Positions 11,426 through 23,559 of a stretch of DNA of 64,000 nucleotides are shown piece after piece (within the stretch, counting starts at the first letter, position 1; the number at the start of each line of letters is the position of its first letter). This DNA comes from Ditylenchus dipsaci. Its lineage: Eukaryota > Nematoda > Chromadorea > Rhabditida > Anguinidae. The notes under the pieces were generated by a model that was not told where the DNA came from, did no database searches, and saw only the letters and a program-made list of their open reading frames with translations. The translations under genes were made by a program, and so were the position numbers. Where the stretch lies: the NCBI GenBank assembly GCA_004194705.1, contig SADC01000841.1, positions 723,561 to 787,560 on the forward strand, in the 5' to 3' direction.

Positions 11426-14400
11426 CTTAATTAGGGGGAAATAAATTAACTAAATTTGAAAATTTCTTTTATTTCAGAACTTCTTGTTCTAAAAACTTTT
11501 TTTGGACCTCAGCCAAAATAATCCAAAATTCTTAAAAAAATTGGTTGCATTATGTACTTTTGTCGCCTTTTTCCATTTTTTCACATTCGCGACTTTTCGA
11601 AATTTTTGGCAGTTCGGTGAATCTTTTCTTCTCTTTTTATGACTCAGTCGAAGTTTAAGGCGCAGAGTAAGCCGAGATGAAACTAAACATCAGGGTGGTA
11701 TTCAGGTAGGTTAGTAGAGTTTGGATCAAGAGTTACTCGTGATCTACTCGACGTGTTTCAGACGGGCCGAGTAAGTTCAAAGATCATGAGTTACTTTGAT
11801 CTACTCAACTCGTTTCAGACGGGCGAGTAGGATCACGAGTAACTCATGATCCTAAACTCTACTCAACCCGTTTCAAGTGCGAGTAGGATCAAGAGTAACT
11901 CTTGATCTACTGACTCTACTAACCTACCTGAATACGACCCAGAAAACTCAAATGAAAAAAGGCGGAAAAATAAGAAAAAAAGCAGTGTGAAAAAAGAAGG
12001 AAAAACGCTATGGCCAAAATATTTTTTTCAGAAAGGCCTCAAAGACCACTTACTTAATGTTCATATGATTGAAGAGTAGGTAGTCAAATCGGCCCTGAAT
12101 CTTGGTAAACACTTGGAGCACTGCACACTCTTTTTTTTGCAATTTTCTCCAAATATAGCTTTGGCGAAGTCGGGTGTAAACGACGACAGACATCTAACCT
12201 TCTTGATCCCATTGACCACAACCTTTCTTCTGCTTTTTCCTTTTCGCCTTATTATTGATCTAAGAGCAGGTCTAGCAACTGGATTGTTGTTAACATTAGA
12301 GCTGGAGCTACATTGTGGGCTTTTGTTGTGTATGAAATTGTTATTGTCATCAAGATCATGCTCACTGGTTTGACTACTATAAAAAAATTAGATGTTTAAG
12401 GACTATTGATGTATACGGCGACGAGTTTCGTATGTTGGAAATGCTGGGCGAAAGCTTTTTTACTCCGAAAATGCAGAAAGGAAATTATTTTATCACTTTT
12501 CAATCTCTTTATAGTTCAAAAAAAATTATTTCGTGTATTTTCGGAGTAAAAAACCTATCTCCCGCCAATTCGAACGTAGGAAACTCGTTGCATTAGACGG
12601 CAATGGTCCTTTCAGAAAAATAAATTGCGTGGATTTAAATTTTTTTTAGTTCTGTTTTTGAAAATTTAAAATAAAAATTGTATTCTGACTAGTAATATTT
12701 ACATCAAAGCTAATAAATAGTTACCTAAAGTTTCTGTTTGGAGTTGCAGAAAAGTGGGCCACTGAAGCTGTACTTGGCCTACTGGCTTGTTTGGCAACTG
12801 CAATATGGGTATTGCTCGGTGTGGGTCTTCTTGCTTGTGCTTTGACAGGTCTTCTACGTCTGCGATCAAATGGTTTCAAGTGGATTGAAGTGGAGGTGGG
12901 GAAGAATTCGGCATTCTCTGGCCTATAATGGGCTCATAGATGGATAGTCTGTCAATGATCAATGCTTCATTTTTGTTGTGAAAAGTTTCATGTGCTCCAC
13001 TATGCTATTTCGGCGACCATAGAAGTTCGCGTCACATTCTTTGCAAGAGAATAGTGGGAAACGGAGATGTCTGAAAGCAAAATTATCACCATATTTCCTC
13101 TAATTTTTGATTTTCGAGTTAAGTTTACACAGCTTTCGCCTTTATATTTTTGTCTCAAAATTTAATTAAAGGTCAAAAATGAAGTTCAGATATCTATATC
13201 TTTAAAAAACTCTAAAAAATTTTTAAAGACTAAAATTTTGGGGTTTAAAAAAGCTGTGTAAATGCCGTCTTAAAAATGTTAAATTCAAGACTATACGTGA
13301 ATAAAAATGTTCACAAAGATAGGTTGGAATTAGAAAGGAAAGGACAAAAAAGTGCAGGGTGTATCAAGAAATACTGCTTTCAAATTTGTTTCTAGAACAG
13401 TTTTCAAAATTGTGGAAGTCAAATTTTCGCCTAAAATATTTTGTTAACGGTAAAAATAGTTTATTTGTGGTTTGGGTCCTTAGTCTTAAGATAGGTCCAG
13501 AATACGCAGGGCTCAAATATGGCTTTTTTTAACCCACGGGGGACCCACCGAAAATCGTGTTTTGACATTACATATTATCGGCGTGAAAATTCGATCGGCC
13601 ACAACAGAGTTTACAAAATAGCTGCAGAAAAACATTACGATCACTTTCTTAATACACTCTGTATTGTGCACGGTAAAAAAAGACACCTCGTAGATAAAAG
13701 TCTTGCCAATTTATTCTTAGAATTTTGTAATTTTTAGATTTTTGATTGCAAATAGTATCACTAAGGAAACGTACGCTGTGTTGATGTGTGTTCTGAGGTT
13801 GACTCTGAGATCAGTGACCTGTATTTCGCAGGTGCTACATCTTACTTTACGGTTAACTCCAGAAGCACTTTCCTAAATTTTTTAAAAGAATCATGACCGT
13901 GTCTGAATTTAAGTATGTATTAGAAAAAATAGCGTCTTTGAAAGATATGCATTGTTTGATATGGCTTACTACATATTTCTCTACTAACCTCAGCTAAATC
14001 TGTGCTGGTGTGTCGGTGTGTAGCATTCAAGAAGGCTTGACGACGCAGCGAAGAGGCCATTTCGGGCTCAATATTTGGAGATGGTGTCCTGTAAATGCCT
14101 TATTAATTTGTTTCTTTCAAAATGACTTAAAGTCATGATCAAATAAAATTTCAAAATTTGTGTTTACACCTACTTTTTAGCAACATTTTTGTCTTGGCTG
14201 ATACTTGAATGTGTGGCTTTCTTTGGCACAACAGCCATCTGACGTGTTATTCCATTAGGGCCTCTTTCCTGACTACGAGGTTGACCAGCAGGCATGGAAA
14301 AGCGAAAGTTTTCAGCTGCGATTGTTGGCAGAGAGTCTCCAGTAAGGGTGGAACCTGCAAGTTTCGAGATAATCTAACAGCCCACGGCGTGTCAAACACG

Positions 14401-17400
14401 TCGAAAGGCGAAATCGACATTTTTCTTGTCAAGACAAAATATTCGTAAACGTTTAAATTTTGGGGTTTTCCTCATATTTCCCAAATTTGTATTCTTGTTT
14501 GTAACCTATGCCTATGTGTGTGATATATAAGAAATTTTATACCACTGGATTGCCCAGGAACTGTTTCATTGATTTGAAAAAAAACTTCAACAAATTGCGT
14601 TATAAATTGCGTTTCAACAGAAAGTAGTTTGAATTAACGTTTGGCCAGCCTCAAATGGCTTTTTCTCCCGAATTTCGTGTCCAAAAATTTTTCTGACTGG
14701 TCATAATATTGTCACTCAGCATTTTTATGGTGTATTTAGTTGTTCGATTTGCCGTTGATTTTGAATTTAACCTGGTGGTTTTGTGAAATTGACATGTTTT
14801 AGTAAGCTAATGGACCTCATATCTCCGCTAATATAGCGTAATTTGAAAAATAAATGACAAAAAGATCCTTGCAACTAGTAGCAAATTAATCAAAAACATC
14901 CGACAAAAACCAGAAACATAAATAAAAATAAAAGTGTCGGACGTCGAAGGAACTTTAAATGTATCGTTTAAAAAGACAGCAGAAGGTCATATTTAAAATG
15001 CTTAATGACATAACGCAAACGTAGATTTCGCCTTTCGACGTGTTTGACAAGCCGTGAGCTATAACTACCAATTATTGGTACTAAATTGTAAAAAAGTTTC
15101 GACGCAACTCGTAATACCATCCCCAAAACGAGTAGCGCCAAAGTTCCTTAAATTAAAAATTCCGTTTAGATCTCTGAACCATTGTTCCATCCAAATAGTA
15201 TTCGGGTAGGGGTGGGGCTATTATAAGCTGATACCAAAAAAACGACATCACTGCCGACGTATACTTTGATGAACATCAGACAGAATGACCCAAAAATAGT
15301 TCCAAACAGTCTACGTATGTTTGAGTCCAAGTCTTCTGGTTTCGGATCTGGCAATCAAAGACAGTGATCCAGTAGGAGACGACCACACACCGACTTTTTT
15401 ATATTAAATTGGTAACTGAATTTGTTGAATAAAAACCCCCAGGGAAATTGAATATTTTTATTATTATTTAGCTCTTGCTATTAACAGGCTTTCCTTGGCT
15501 GTAAAGATGTCAGATCCATATTTCAGCCCAGACACATATTTTGCAAATCTGTTTCTTGCGTTTTTAAAACTCTTCCAAACTTAACCGATCCCGATTTTTT
15601 TCAGACAAATCACAAAAATCTCAAAATTGTTCTCAAATTTTCTCTATTTTAGGTAATGTTTTTGCTTATTCCTATTGTAGCAGGAGCCTTATAAAAGTTG
15701 TCACAGCCCATACCTGATTTATGAAGTCTTTTCTTGCAGTCCAGACCATCATCTTCCAACTGGATAAGCCCACCTTTGTGAGTCTCGTTGCTGACTTTAG
15801 GATCCTCGCTGTGCAACTCAACAGTTTGTAAAATGCTAGTGTTGGTGCAGAAGCTATTGTCTTGGACACTAACAGCAGAGAGCGCTCATCAACCTGGCTT
15901 CCTGAAGTACTCGATCCACTGGGATACTCGATCATTGGCTGGCTTTGGTTAGTCTGGAACACAGGAGATGGTAGTATAGCCGTGTTCTGGTTAATTCTCA
16001 TGCTCTTTTCAATGCACTTCTGGATCTCTTGCTCGTCATTGTCGATCTCTTCCGACATCCACAGGCGAATCTAAAACCGGCTTTAATTATGAATATAGAG
16101 AGTTGGAAAGGTATATTAAAAACCATGGTTTCCGAATTGGCGGAGGACAGTTTTTTCTTTGAAAATATGCAACAATTTTTTTTAAACTATTTTTGTTTGC
16201 ATCAAAAAAAACTTCAAAATTTTTCGAACCAACGACAAGTCGAGCCAATGTTGCTTAACTATGCCAGGTCGGACGAGTTAGCAGACTCTGACAGCATACC
16301 AATTGCACCCTCCGCCGCGCCCCCCCCCTAGCAAATGAAAAATAATAATTAAAAACAGTTCGAAGATTTTTGAAGTAAAAAAAAGTGTCCCCGTCAATTG
16401 AAAATCTGGCGCTACCGGAGTATACCCCCCCCCCCCCCAAATGAAATTTTTTTAAAGTGTTTCCAAACACCCTATATCGACCAAAATTGCCTCAGAAGCT
16501 CGAAAAAGGCATTATTTTTGTGTTCTAGTCAATAAAAAATTGAGTTTGGGACCACCCAAATATACCTATTTTGACCATTTTTGAAGGGATTTAGGGCCAT
16601 ATTAGGGTGGGAAAGGACCAAAAAAGGGACAATTTAGTGTGAAAAGGAAGATGTTGAACATATTTTTGTTGACTGGGCCCTACCGCATAAATAAACTCTG
16701 GTATGCATACATTTTTATGCATCCAGAGTCACTTTCGAGTGATTTGCGTCTAAGGTATGTGGGTGTGCGCATCTCAACCCCAAGCAACCAGGCCCCCTGC
16801 ACCTTTTTCGGGGGCGCATGGGACCTAGTTGGTTAGAGATGCGCGCACTCACTTACCTTAGACATAATTCCGAGAAGACTCTTGAACAAAACTGCATTTA
16901 GAGACTATTTTTGCCCAGCTCCAGTGACCAAAACATGCCAAAACAGGCAAATGGTCGAAATTTCAAAATGTCCAAAACTCAAGTTTTTATTAACCAGAAC
17001 TCAAAAATAATGTCTTTTTTGAACTCCCGAGGCAATTTTAGGTCGATATAGGGTATTTAAAAACACTTAAAAAATTCATTTGGGGGGGGGGGGGGGGGTA
17101 TACTCCGGGGGTCGAAAATCTCAAAAATGGCGTTTCATTCAAAAACCGTGGTCCTTAATAAGGTTTTTTAACCGTTTTTTTGGTTTTTTTTCAATCTTGT
17201 AACCTAGCTTGAAACCATTTTTTACACTTCATCAGCCGACAATCAAAACACTACACAAATTTTTTATGTTTATATTATTTTATTTATCGTGATGTAAAAC
17301 CTCTGAGCATTCAGATCTTAACCACAGTCCATTGGTGGGATGACCAAAATTTGTATTTTGGCACAGGTTTTTTTTACTTAATTTTCACCATTTGCACTTA

Positions 17401-17776
17401 TTTGTTTTGTTTGATAATCAAGTGACTTCAGGTGGAAAGTTGTAGACAATCAACCGGAGTGATTTATTGTTGTAGAATTTTCGAACGAAAATCCGAAAAC
17501 CTGGACTGATACCGTTGGTAAAGCTCTTGTATCGGCAACTCACGACTGCTTTCACAAAAGAAACAAAGCTTACATGGAACTTTTTCAAGCCATGGTCCTG
17601 AATGCAGTGGCGTCTGATGGCATCCTTGGTTGAAAATTTGGCTTGGCTGTTGTTTTGCATGCAGTAAGAGCATGCAAATGGATAGTAGTCAAAATGTTCT
17701 ACACCCAGGTGAGTTTCCAAGGCTTCTCTGTCAGAGCAAGCTTTAGAACACAAGCAGCAGAATAAAGACATCTGGC
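11236..17776 (-). CDS. C2H2 zinc-finger protein gene A (multi-exon; 5' end not identified)
   Basis: I assemble these minus-strand exons: 17574-17776, 15714-16070, a tentative one ending at 15354, 14174-14354, 13989-14088, 13775-13872, 12725-13070, 12054-12376 and 11236-11425 with the stop. Splice phases agree at all the junctions I could test. The product carries three pairs of C2H2 fingers separated by Ser/Arg-rich linkers. The first pair is in one exon. In the other two pairs the intron falls inside the first finger, between the two zinc-binding histidines. This implies DNA or RNA binding in the nucleus; the target is unknown. The paralogue at 24.6-29.9 kb has the same plan. Frame breaks by one base occur near 12086, 12914, 12982 and 15895, so the locus is either decaying or affected by base under-calling. 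I do not recognise a named orthologue. Confidence 0.7.
12054..12376 (-). CDS. Gene A exon 8: basic linker and first half of third finger pair
   Basis: This open minus-strand frame has no methionine start: SQTSEHDLDDNNNF.., a basic run RRKGKSRRK, PDFAKAIFG and VQCSKCLPRF. After a one-base break near 12086 it continues FDYLLFNHMNI and ends at the donor GTAAGT between the finger histidines. It is homologous to gene B exon 7. Confidence 0.65.
12400..12615. mobile_element. MITE, 'CCATTGCCGTC' family, in a gene A intron
   Basis: The right end reads CTCCCGCCAATTCGAACG..GACGGCAATGGTCCTTT. The left arm carries TATACGGCGACGAGTTTCGT and GCTTTTTTACTCCGAAAATG, mirrored by TTTTCGGAGTAAAAAACC. It lies between exons 7 and 8. 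Confidence 0.55.
12725..13872 (-). CDS. Gene A exons 6-7: second C2H2 finger pair plus Arg-rich linker
   Basis: Exon 13775-13872 encodes VRCSTCEIQVTDLRVNLRTHIN and stops between the two zinc-ligand histidines. Exon 12725-13070 resumes with HLRFPLFSCKECDANFYG..IVEHMKL and then runs into EFFPTSTSIHLKPFDRRRRR and a basic Thr/Ser-rich tail. Two one-base breaks (about 12982 and 12914) interrupt exon 7. The donor ..AG/GTAACT joins in phase to the next exon. Confidence 0.65.
13989..14354 (-). CDS. Gene A exons 4-5: linker between finger pairs
   Basis: Exon 14174-14354 encodes STLTGDSLPTIAAENF.. and ends ..NVAKK with a donor inside AAAAAGT, exactly as gene B exon 4 ends (..SIAKK). Exon 13989-14088 continues in phase with KTPSPNIEPEMASSLRR.. 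and ends ..DLAE before GTTAGT. No domain is recognised; the composition is low-complexity and basic/polar. Confidence 0.6.
15470..15660. repeat. Fragment of the 'GAGGAAATACGG' MITE family in a gene A intron
   Basis: The interior words CATATTTCAGCCCAGACAC and TTTTGCAAATCTGTTTCTTGCG match the copies at 34560-34620 and 43440. Both termini are missing. Confidence 0.45.
15714..16070 (-). CDS. Gene A exon 2: RLWMSEE motif and acidic/Ser-rich linker
   Basis: After the acceptor ..GGTTTTAG it reads IRLWMSEEIDNDEQEIQKC, then a Ser/Gln-rich linker. A one-base break near 15895 moves the open frame to one ending ..DGLDCKKRLHKS before the donor GTATGG. The start is homologous to gene B exon 2 (VRLWISEEIESDEKQIQDC). 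Confidence 0.65.
16409..17113. mobile_element. TIR element (~700 bp) with poly-C/poly-G ends, in gene A intron 1
   Basis: The left end CTACCGGAGTATACCCCCC.. runs into a poly-C tract, then AAATGAAATTTTTTTAAAGTG. The right end is the inverse, with a poly-G tract and GTATACTCCGG. A close copy in the same orientation lies at 49611-50306, and a smaller relative with TIR CTACTAGCGAATACCCCCC at 37815-38055. The interior contains a hairpin module (16740-16870). There is no transposase, so it is a MITE. Confidence 0.75.
17574..17776 (-). CDS. Gene A exon 1: two C2H2 fingers
   Basis: The exon encodes FCCLCSKACSDREALETHLG..H and then FACSYC..AIRRHCIQDH. The acceptor is ..ATTCAG and the donor follows ..KKFH as GTAAGC. 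The matching exon of gene B (29617-29856) has the same two fingers and ends at the same point (..HKFY, donor GTACGA). The first coding exon with the start methionine must lie further upstream and was not found. Confidence 0.75.
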
Positions 17777-17987
17777 CTGAATATTCAGCAAATATAATTT
17801 AAAGCAACCGCTTCAACAAATGATAAATGTTTTGCAAGAATCAAAAAGAAAGAACATGACTGGCTTGATGCCAATACGCAAATTAAGTGACACCTTTGAA
17901 ATTTAATCTTTGAATTTTTAATGATTGTCGGAATAATATTAAGAAAGGAGAAAAAGGCAACATTGATTTTAGATTCGTCAAAATTTA

Positions 17988-18155
17988 TTTAACTCCCGAT
18001 TTCGTGTACACCCTGGGGACCGGCTCCAAGTGTACACTAAATCGAGGGTTCATTCTAGTCATTTTAATTGATCGCCGGCCAAAATTATTTAATCCAGGTG
18101 TACACTAAACGAGGTGTACACTAAATCCGGTGTACACTATATTGAGAGTCGACTG
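17988..18155. mobile_element. Short pogo-type MITE
   Basis: The right end ..TATTGAGAGTCGACTG is followed by TA. The left end AACTCCCGATTTCGTGTACACC is degenerate. The word GTGTACACTAAA recurs four times inside, again a multiplied sub-terminal word. Confidence 0.5.
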
Positions 18156-18159
18156 TAAT

Positions 18160-19610
18160 GGAAAGTTGTAAAAGAAGCTAACGTTTAATTAACGCTTCAA
18201 TACTTAGTTCAACAAAAATCAATTTATTTACACTTAAAAAATTTTGAATGAATTTCAGACAATCTAGCCTTTACATGGTCATAGTTCTTTCAGACAATCT
18301 AGCTTTTTACAGTATTCCACGTTCATAGTGGTATAGTTTATCTTTTGACAAATGTAAGAAGGGGAATTTTGATAAGATAGTTTAAAGGAAAGAGTTTAAA
18401 AAAATCGTTTGAAGCCCGTTTGGTCCTCGACTGAAAGAACTATGACCGTATATCAGTTTAGCTTGGTTTTCTCAAGAAGTAAAAAAAATCTAGTTCGCGA
18501 ACGAAATTTCGGAAATCAAGCGCAGTAGTCTCGTGCTCAAATTAGGGGGTATAGACGTTTTTCACAAAATGAAACTTTTTCTATAGTTAGTCCCAAGACC
18601 ATATTTATGTAGTGTCTTCAAATAAATTTGTTGAGCTATATATGGCTCTAAAGTCATTCTTTCTGTCATTTTAAAATCAGCTAACTGGTTCTTAACTATC
18701 TTTAATGATACTGATTCATTCTCAGTGGTTCTTATCCACACCTAATAGTCTATATATAACCTAGATCGTTTAATTTATCCTTCAGTGGCACTGAACCATG
18801 TTTAATGTCCCAGATTTTTATTACTACCCAATGGTCCTAAACCAGCCTCAATAGTGTAGATCTAGCCCGAATAATACTTAATCATCCTTAATGGTCCAGA
18901 GAAGCTCTGAAAGGTCTTGATCCAACTTTAGTTCTCTAATCAACCCTCGATGGTCGACAACCTTTTAGATGCCTCTTTGGTTCCTGTGGGTGTTCACCGT
19001 GTGGCTTTTTCTCTCGTAGTACACAAAACCTTATCGAAGCTACACTTGGCAATCATGACTGAGATTTTTGAATCCTGAAAAGGAACCAGAAATCGACGTC
19101 GGGACATTTAATGCCGTTATTTTGAGCCGAATAGCGAGCTCTGCCTAGTCAGAGACTTTGCACTTCAAAGGTGCTCTCAATGGGGCGCCTATTAAAAGCG
19201 TCCTATAAGATACACTGCTTTCTAACATGGCCACTTGTAGCTTAGAAACTGTCAGATTTGCTAGAGCGTACTTCAAGAAAAATAATGTTTCAATTTACAA
19301 AATAAGAACCTTGAAGTAACTTTTATTATTTTAAGCATGTAACCAGGGTGTAAGGATGATAAGTGAGGGCGAGATAATTTTCTATAACAATTTTCCTTCG
19401 TTAATTTTAATAGCCATTCTTTGTAATTCATTTGCTTTTTCTGGATCGAACTCTACTAGACCACATTAGATCCGAAGGTAAAGCTGGTGATCAGCGCTGA
19501 TGGCCGTGCCTTGAATGCGCTAAAGCTCAAAGCGGAAAAGAGCGCGCATCAAAATTGTAATCAAGGAATGTAAGGGTCTGGGACCTCTGGTTACTAGTAA
19601 AATATTGGAG
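18160..19610. other. Intergenic, degenerate repeats only
   Basis: At 18240-18450 CATGGTCATAGTTCTTTCAG is mirrored by TGAAAGAACTATGACCG, suggesting an old foldback. From about 18690 to 18960 the words AATGGTCCT, AATAGTCTA and GATCTAGCC recur loosely, like an eroded satellite. No gene is seen. Confidence 0.35.
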
Positions 19611-19616
19611 GTAATG

Positions 19617-19757
19617 ACCATACTGCATGCTCGAAAAATTGGCGCCGGGCGCCGACCCGTTTGCGAGGCCTTTTAAAATCGGCACCAGGCGCTGGCGGCG
19701 GTTTTGCTTATTCTTAAAAACTGGCGCTTTTTTAAATTTGCGCTGGCGCCGGTGCTC
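19617..19757. repeat. GC-rich 'GGCGCC' repeat module copy
   Basis: Begins CCATACTGCATGCTCGAAAA like the left end at 596, then GGCGCCGGGCGCCGACCC, and later GCGCTGGCGCCGGTGCTCC. Confidence 0.55.
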
Positions 19758-19862
19758 CAAAAGAGGCGGCGACGGGGTTCATGATATGTGTTTAATGTGA
19801 CATTTTTGTTCGTTGCCACTATGATATGAGAAAAATACTGAAAAACATACTGTAAAGATTAA

Positions 19863-20050
19863 AATGTCAAAAAAAACATTTGAAGAATCCAGTACTGCGG
19901 CAGATGCTGGCCCCGCTACAAGGCCACTTACAACACTGACCGATTTAAGCTGGCAGACCGAGCAGCTATCGAAAACAAGACTGCTGCTGACGCCAAAGTC
20001 AAGACTGCTGGTGGTGTTGACTGGATCATGCACTAGATGAACAGACTTCT
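19863..20050 (+). CDS. Possible coding exon, unrecognised
   Basis: A frame beginning MSKKTFEESSTAADAGP, with a shift of one frame near 19910, reads YNTDRFKLADRAAIENK.. and KTAGGVDWIMH before a stop. The composition looks protein-like, but I recognise no family and see no splice context. It could be chance. Confidence 0.2.
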
Positions 20051-20339
20051 GGGGCTCAACTGCATGGAAAGACTCAACTGCACTGACATTAGATCGAAAA
20101 ATGTAAAATAGCAAGAATAGAGATTGAGTCTTATCCAATCATTCTATCGAATCAGTTTTTAATCCAATCGTCAGGCAGTCGGGTACAACAAATCGCGCAC
20201 TAAATTTGTGACATCCTCTACTTTTTCGTAATAATTTTTTTAAATTGAAGCAGGAAATGAAAAATGCTGTTGTTTTTACTGCTACAAACGCTTTATTTTC
20301 GTTTTCAATTGCTGCCAGCTCATCTGAAAATGACAAAGC

Positions 20340-21500
20340 TCAAAAAGTGGCCTTGGAAGCAAAAGAAGAGTATATTTATGCTCACTTTATAAAATCAAAT
20401 ACCAACAACTAAAATTGAAAAGCTTTTTGATTATAAAGTTCTTTGCTAAGCGTTTGTTAAGCTTACGCAAACAAGCTTACTTGCTATATAAAGAAATTTC
20501 AAGCCACCTATCTGCTGGTCACAATTTTGAAGAAAAAACAAATTTAAAATTTTTGGAAGTGATAAATTAAACCTACAACACTCTTGTCGTCATCAAAAAT
20601 AAATTCAGTCGGGTACGCGTGAAATTCATAAGAAATGCCAACTTTTGTTGAATACGTATTATTACTATATACAGTCCAAAGGAAGTATAAAAGATATAAA
20701 TTCTCCATTACAGATGCTACAACAAGAACTAGAAGCCGTAACAATAATTTGGGTTATTTGGGCACTTCTAAAACAAAATTATTCATAAAAATTTTCTGAA
20801 GAATTTATGAAGAAATGACAATCGGCTTAAAAAATTTCATCGATGGTTTTGAGCATCACCCTTATAGAAAAAAACTCATTTAACTGCAAAGCTCTTTGTT
20901 TTTTTCAGAAAATTTTCGCACATGTCTCGAGTAACTTTTCATGGGGAGTATGGAAATTTTTTTAGCCCAACTTTTTTTTCCATTTTCCAGGGCGATTTTT
21001 TTTCTTTTTCGGATTTTTTTGAGGGTGTTCCAGAATTTTTTCGGGGCTGGGCTCAGCAAAAAGGCACATCGACAGAATATCAGCCATCGAACAAAAAAAA
21101 GTTTGGGTCAAAATGATAAGTAAAAATTGAGTTATGAAGTCCACCAACTTTTAAATTATTTTAAAAATGGTAAACTTTTTAAAATTTGGCTCGAATTTGA
21201 ATTTATGCCATTATTCGAAATTTTTGTCTCGACAAGATTTGAAGGTGAGTGATGTTTTTAAGGAAACTGTGTGCGCTGAAAAACAGTTGATAAACTTTTT
21301 CAAAATTTTTGACAAAATTTTCAGTTTGGCACTATTCAAAATTTAAAATTGGCGCAAAATTGAGGTTTCCATTTTTTTGAAGAAATAGTTGGTGTAAAAA
21401 ATAATTTTAAAGAATTTTCTGTGCTGAACACGATTAAGATAGAGTTTTGATAAATTATAGCTAGTATTTTACGAATTTTTGCAGTTTTTTTTAATAAGTA
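20340..21500. other. No recognised gene
   Basis: Low-complexity AT-rich sequence with T-rich runs at 20960-21040. The short frames on both strands show no motif. Confidence 0.35.
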
Positions 21501-21506
21501 TTGAAA

Positions 21507-21710
21507 TTAGATGTCTTTAAAATGGGTATAATAGCCCGGACTGATTTAGATGTCCTGAAAATGGGTTTAATTTTCTTTTCTGGGTTAGATGTCCTGAAAT
21601 TGGGCGAAATATCCAGGATGTGTTAGATGATCTGAAAGATGGGATAATACTCCAGGCTGGGTTAGATGTCCTGAAAGTAGGTGTAATATCCCAAGCTGGA
21701 TAGGATTTCC
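21507..21710. repeat. 39-bp tandem repeat, five units
   Basis: The word TTAGATGTCCTGAAA starts at 21507, 21546, 21585, 21623 and 21662, a 38-39 bp period. Because 39 is a multiple of three, a repetitive minus-strand open frame arises; I regard it as a by-product. Confidence 0.8.
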
Positions 21711-22582
21711 TACCATTTATCACAAGTGCGACACGCGTAGCACGTTTAAAACACACAAAGTAAATATTTCTTCTTTATTTTTTTAATATTAGTAGATTTA
21801 TCAAAACAACAAGCGGGCGTGAAAATGGCTGCGCTACTCGGTTTTTTCATCGCTTTTCATTTCATGCTCTTTTTAGCTTGGTAAGCAAGAATATAAAAAC
21901 AACTTCAGTAAATAAAAAGAGCAAAACGGCCTTTGAGCAACTTTGAGCAGATTTATGAGTTGGTGTGTGAATGTTTTGTCCAAAACTGGTATCGAAAACT
22001 CGTGACCCGAAAACCTACTTTTTTAAGCATATCACAAATTCTGCTGTGTTGAATCCAGTTTGTGATCACCGAGTTATACTGATAATTGACTACTTGAAGT
22101 AGTTCTAAATTGTCTCAAGTGCAGTAAACTAGAATTTCTTGTAAAATATCAGTAGATAAGGACGAAATTTATAAAAGTTGAAATTAAAAAAAAAATTTTG
22201 TTTTTCTAACTGGCTTAGTAGAAACTAAAAAAGATAATTTAAAAAAGCACATATTTAGAAACAATTTGTTAAACTTTTGGATACTAGGAATGCTAAGAAT
22301 AGACCGACTGCCTTTAGCCACAGACTCCTTTTTGTTATTATTAGCAACTAGTTTTTGCCCGCCTTTCGGGCGGGATTTATTTTTCAATGAATGTTTGCAG
22401 TGAAATATCATTTATATCGTGACATTTTAAATTCAATGCTACCAAAATAAGACCTTTCACTCGACGAATTTCGAAATTCATCGAGGTTCTCAATACAAAC
22501 TTTTTTGTTTATAGCAGAAAGTAAGAATTATTCCCAAAAAAAAGAACTTGATAGGACATTAGAAATTTCAAGCAGTCTCAAG

Positions 22583-22703
22583 CGGCGATCAGACGATTTC
22601 TACTAATTTTCGGTGAAGTTTAGTTGTTTCGCCGAATTTCACGGAAGGTTAGAAGTAAGTGTTGTGCGACAAATTCTACTATTAGTAGAAATGTCTGATT
22701 GAC
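22583..22703. mobile_element. Short MITE related to the MULE at 35.9-39.0 kb
   Basis: The ends GGCGATCAGAC and GTCTGATTGAC, followed inward by TTTCTACTA..TAGTAGAAAT, match the ends of the 3-kb transposon (GGCGACCAGAC / GTCTGACTGCC). The flanks TCTCAAGC and TCTCAAAC resemble an 8-bp target duplication with one mismatch. Confidence 0.65.
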
Positions 22704-22829
22704 ATCTCAAACAACTATTTAATTTAAGACAGAAAAATAACATGGACATACAGAATTAACAGATATGATAACAAGAAGGGTCTATCATTTTCCAACCATC
22801 TTCTTTTCCTTACCGTGAATCACCGGCAT

Positions 22830-23355
22830 AGAGACTGACTGAATAAAAGATTTATATTGAGACAAAGATGAACCCAACGATCACAGTACCATGAATGACC
22901 ACCAAACGGGTTGAGCATCCTGATTCTTCGCTTCTTCTTTCAAGGCAGCACAAAGTCGAGAGATAGACTGAATATAAAAGATTTGTATTGAAACAAGAGG
23001 AGCACTACAATCACAGTACCATCAATGACCACCACACGGGTTCAACATCTTAATTCTTCGTTTCTTTTTTTTTGAAGCGCCACTGATTCGAGAGAGAGAC
23101 TAAAATTGAAAGATTTATATTGAAAAAAAAGAGGAGCACTACAATCACAGTACCATCAATGACCACCACGCGGGTATAGCATCTTGATTCTTCGTTTCTT
23201 TTCTTGAGGCACCACCAAGTCGAGAGAGAGAGACTGAATATATAGATTTATACTGAGACATAGAGAAACACAACAATCGCAGTACCATCAATGACCACCA
23301 CGCGGGTATAGCATCTTGATTCTTCGTTTCTTTTTTTGAGGCATCACTGAGGAGA
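22830..23355. repeat. ~132-bp tandem repeat, four units
   Basis: CACAGTACCAT(C/G)AATGACCACCA recurs at about 22884, 23014, 23148 and 23280. Each copy is followed by a CGGGT..AGCATC.TGATTCTTCG block and an AGAGAGAC..GAAAGATTTATATTG block. The unit is 130-134 bp. No coding frame is shared by the copies. Confidence 0.8.
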
Positions 23356-23559
23356 AGAAACTAAACCAAGTCACGACACAGATTGAAGAAAAAGTGAGAG
23401 ACAACACATGAGACACAAACGAAAATCAAAATTTTATTGAATACAAACAGACGAATAAAACTATTGAGACCCTGTAAATTAAATTCTTTACGTTGAGACG
23501 CCATGACGAAGAGGGAGACTGAACAAATATATAGAAGATAGATAGAATCAACCACTGAC

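Noticed and set aside
21517..21756. Minus-strand frame with 13-residue repeats
   Set aside because: By-product of the 39-bp tandem repeat. There is no splice or start context.
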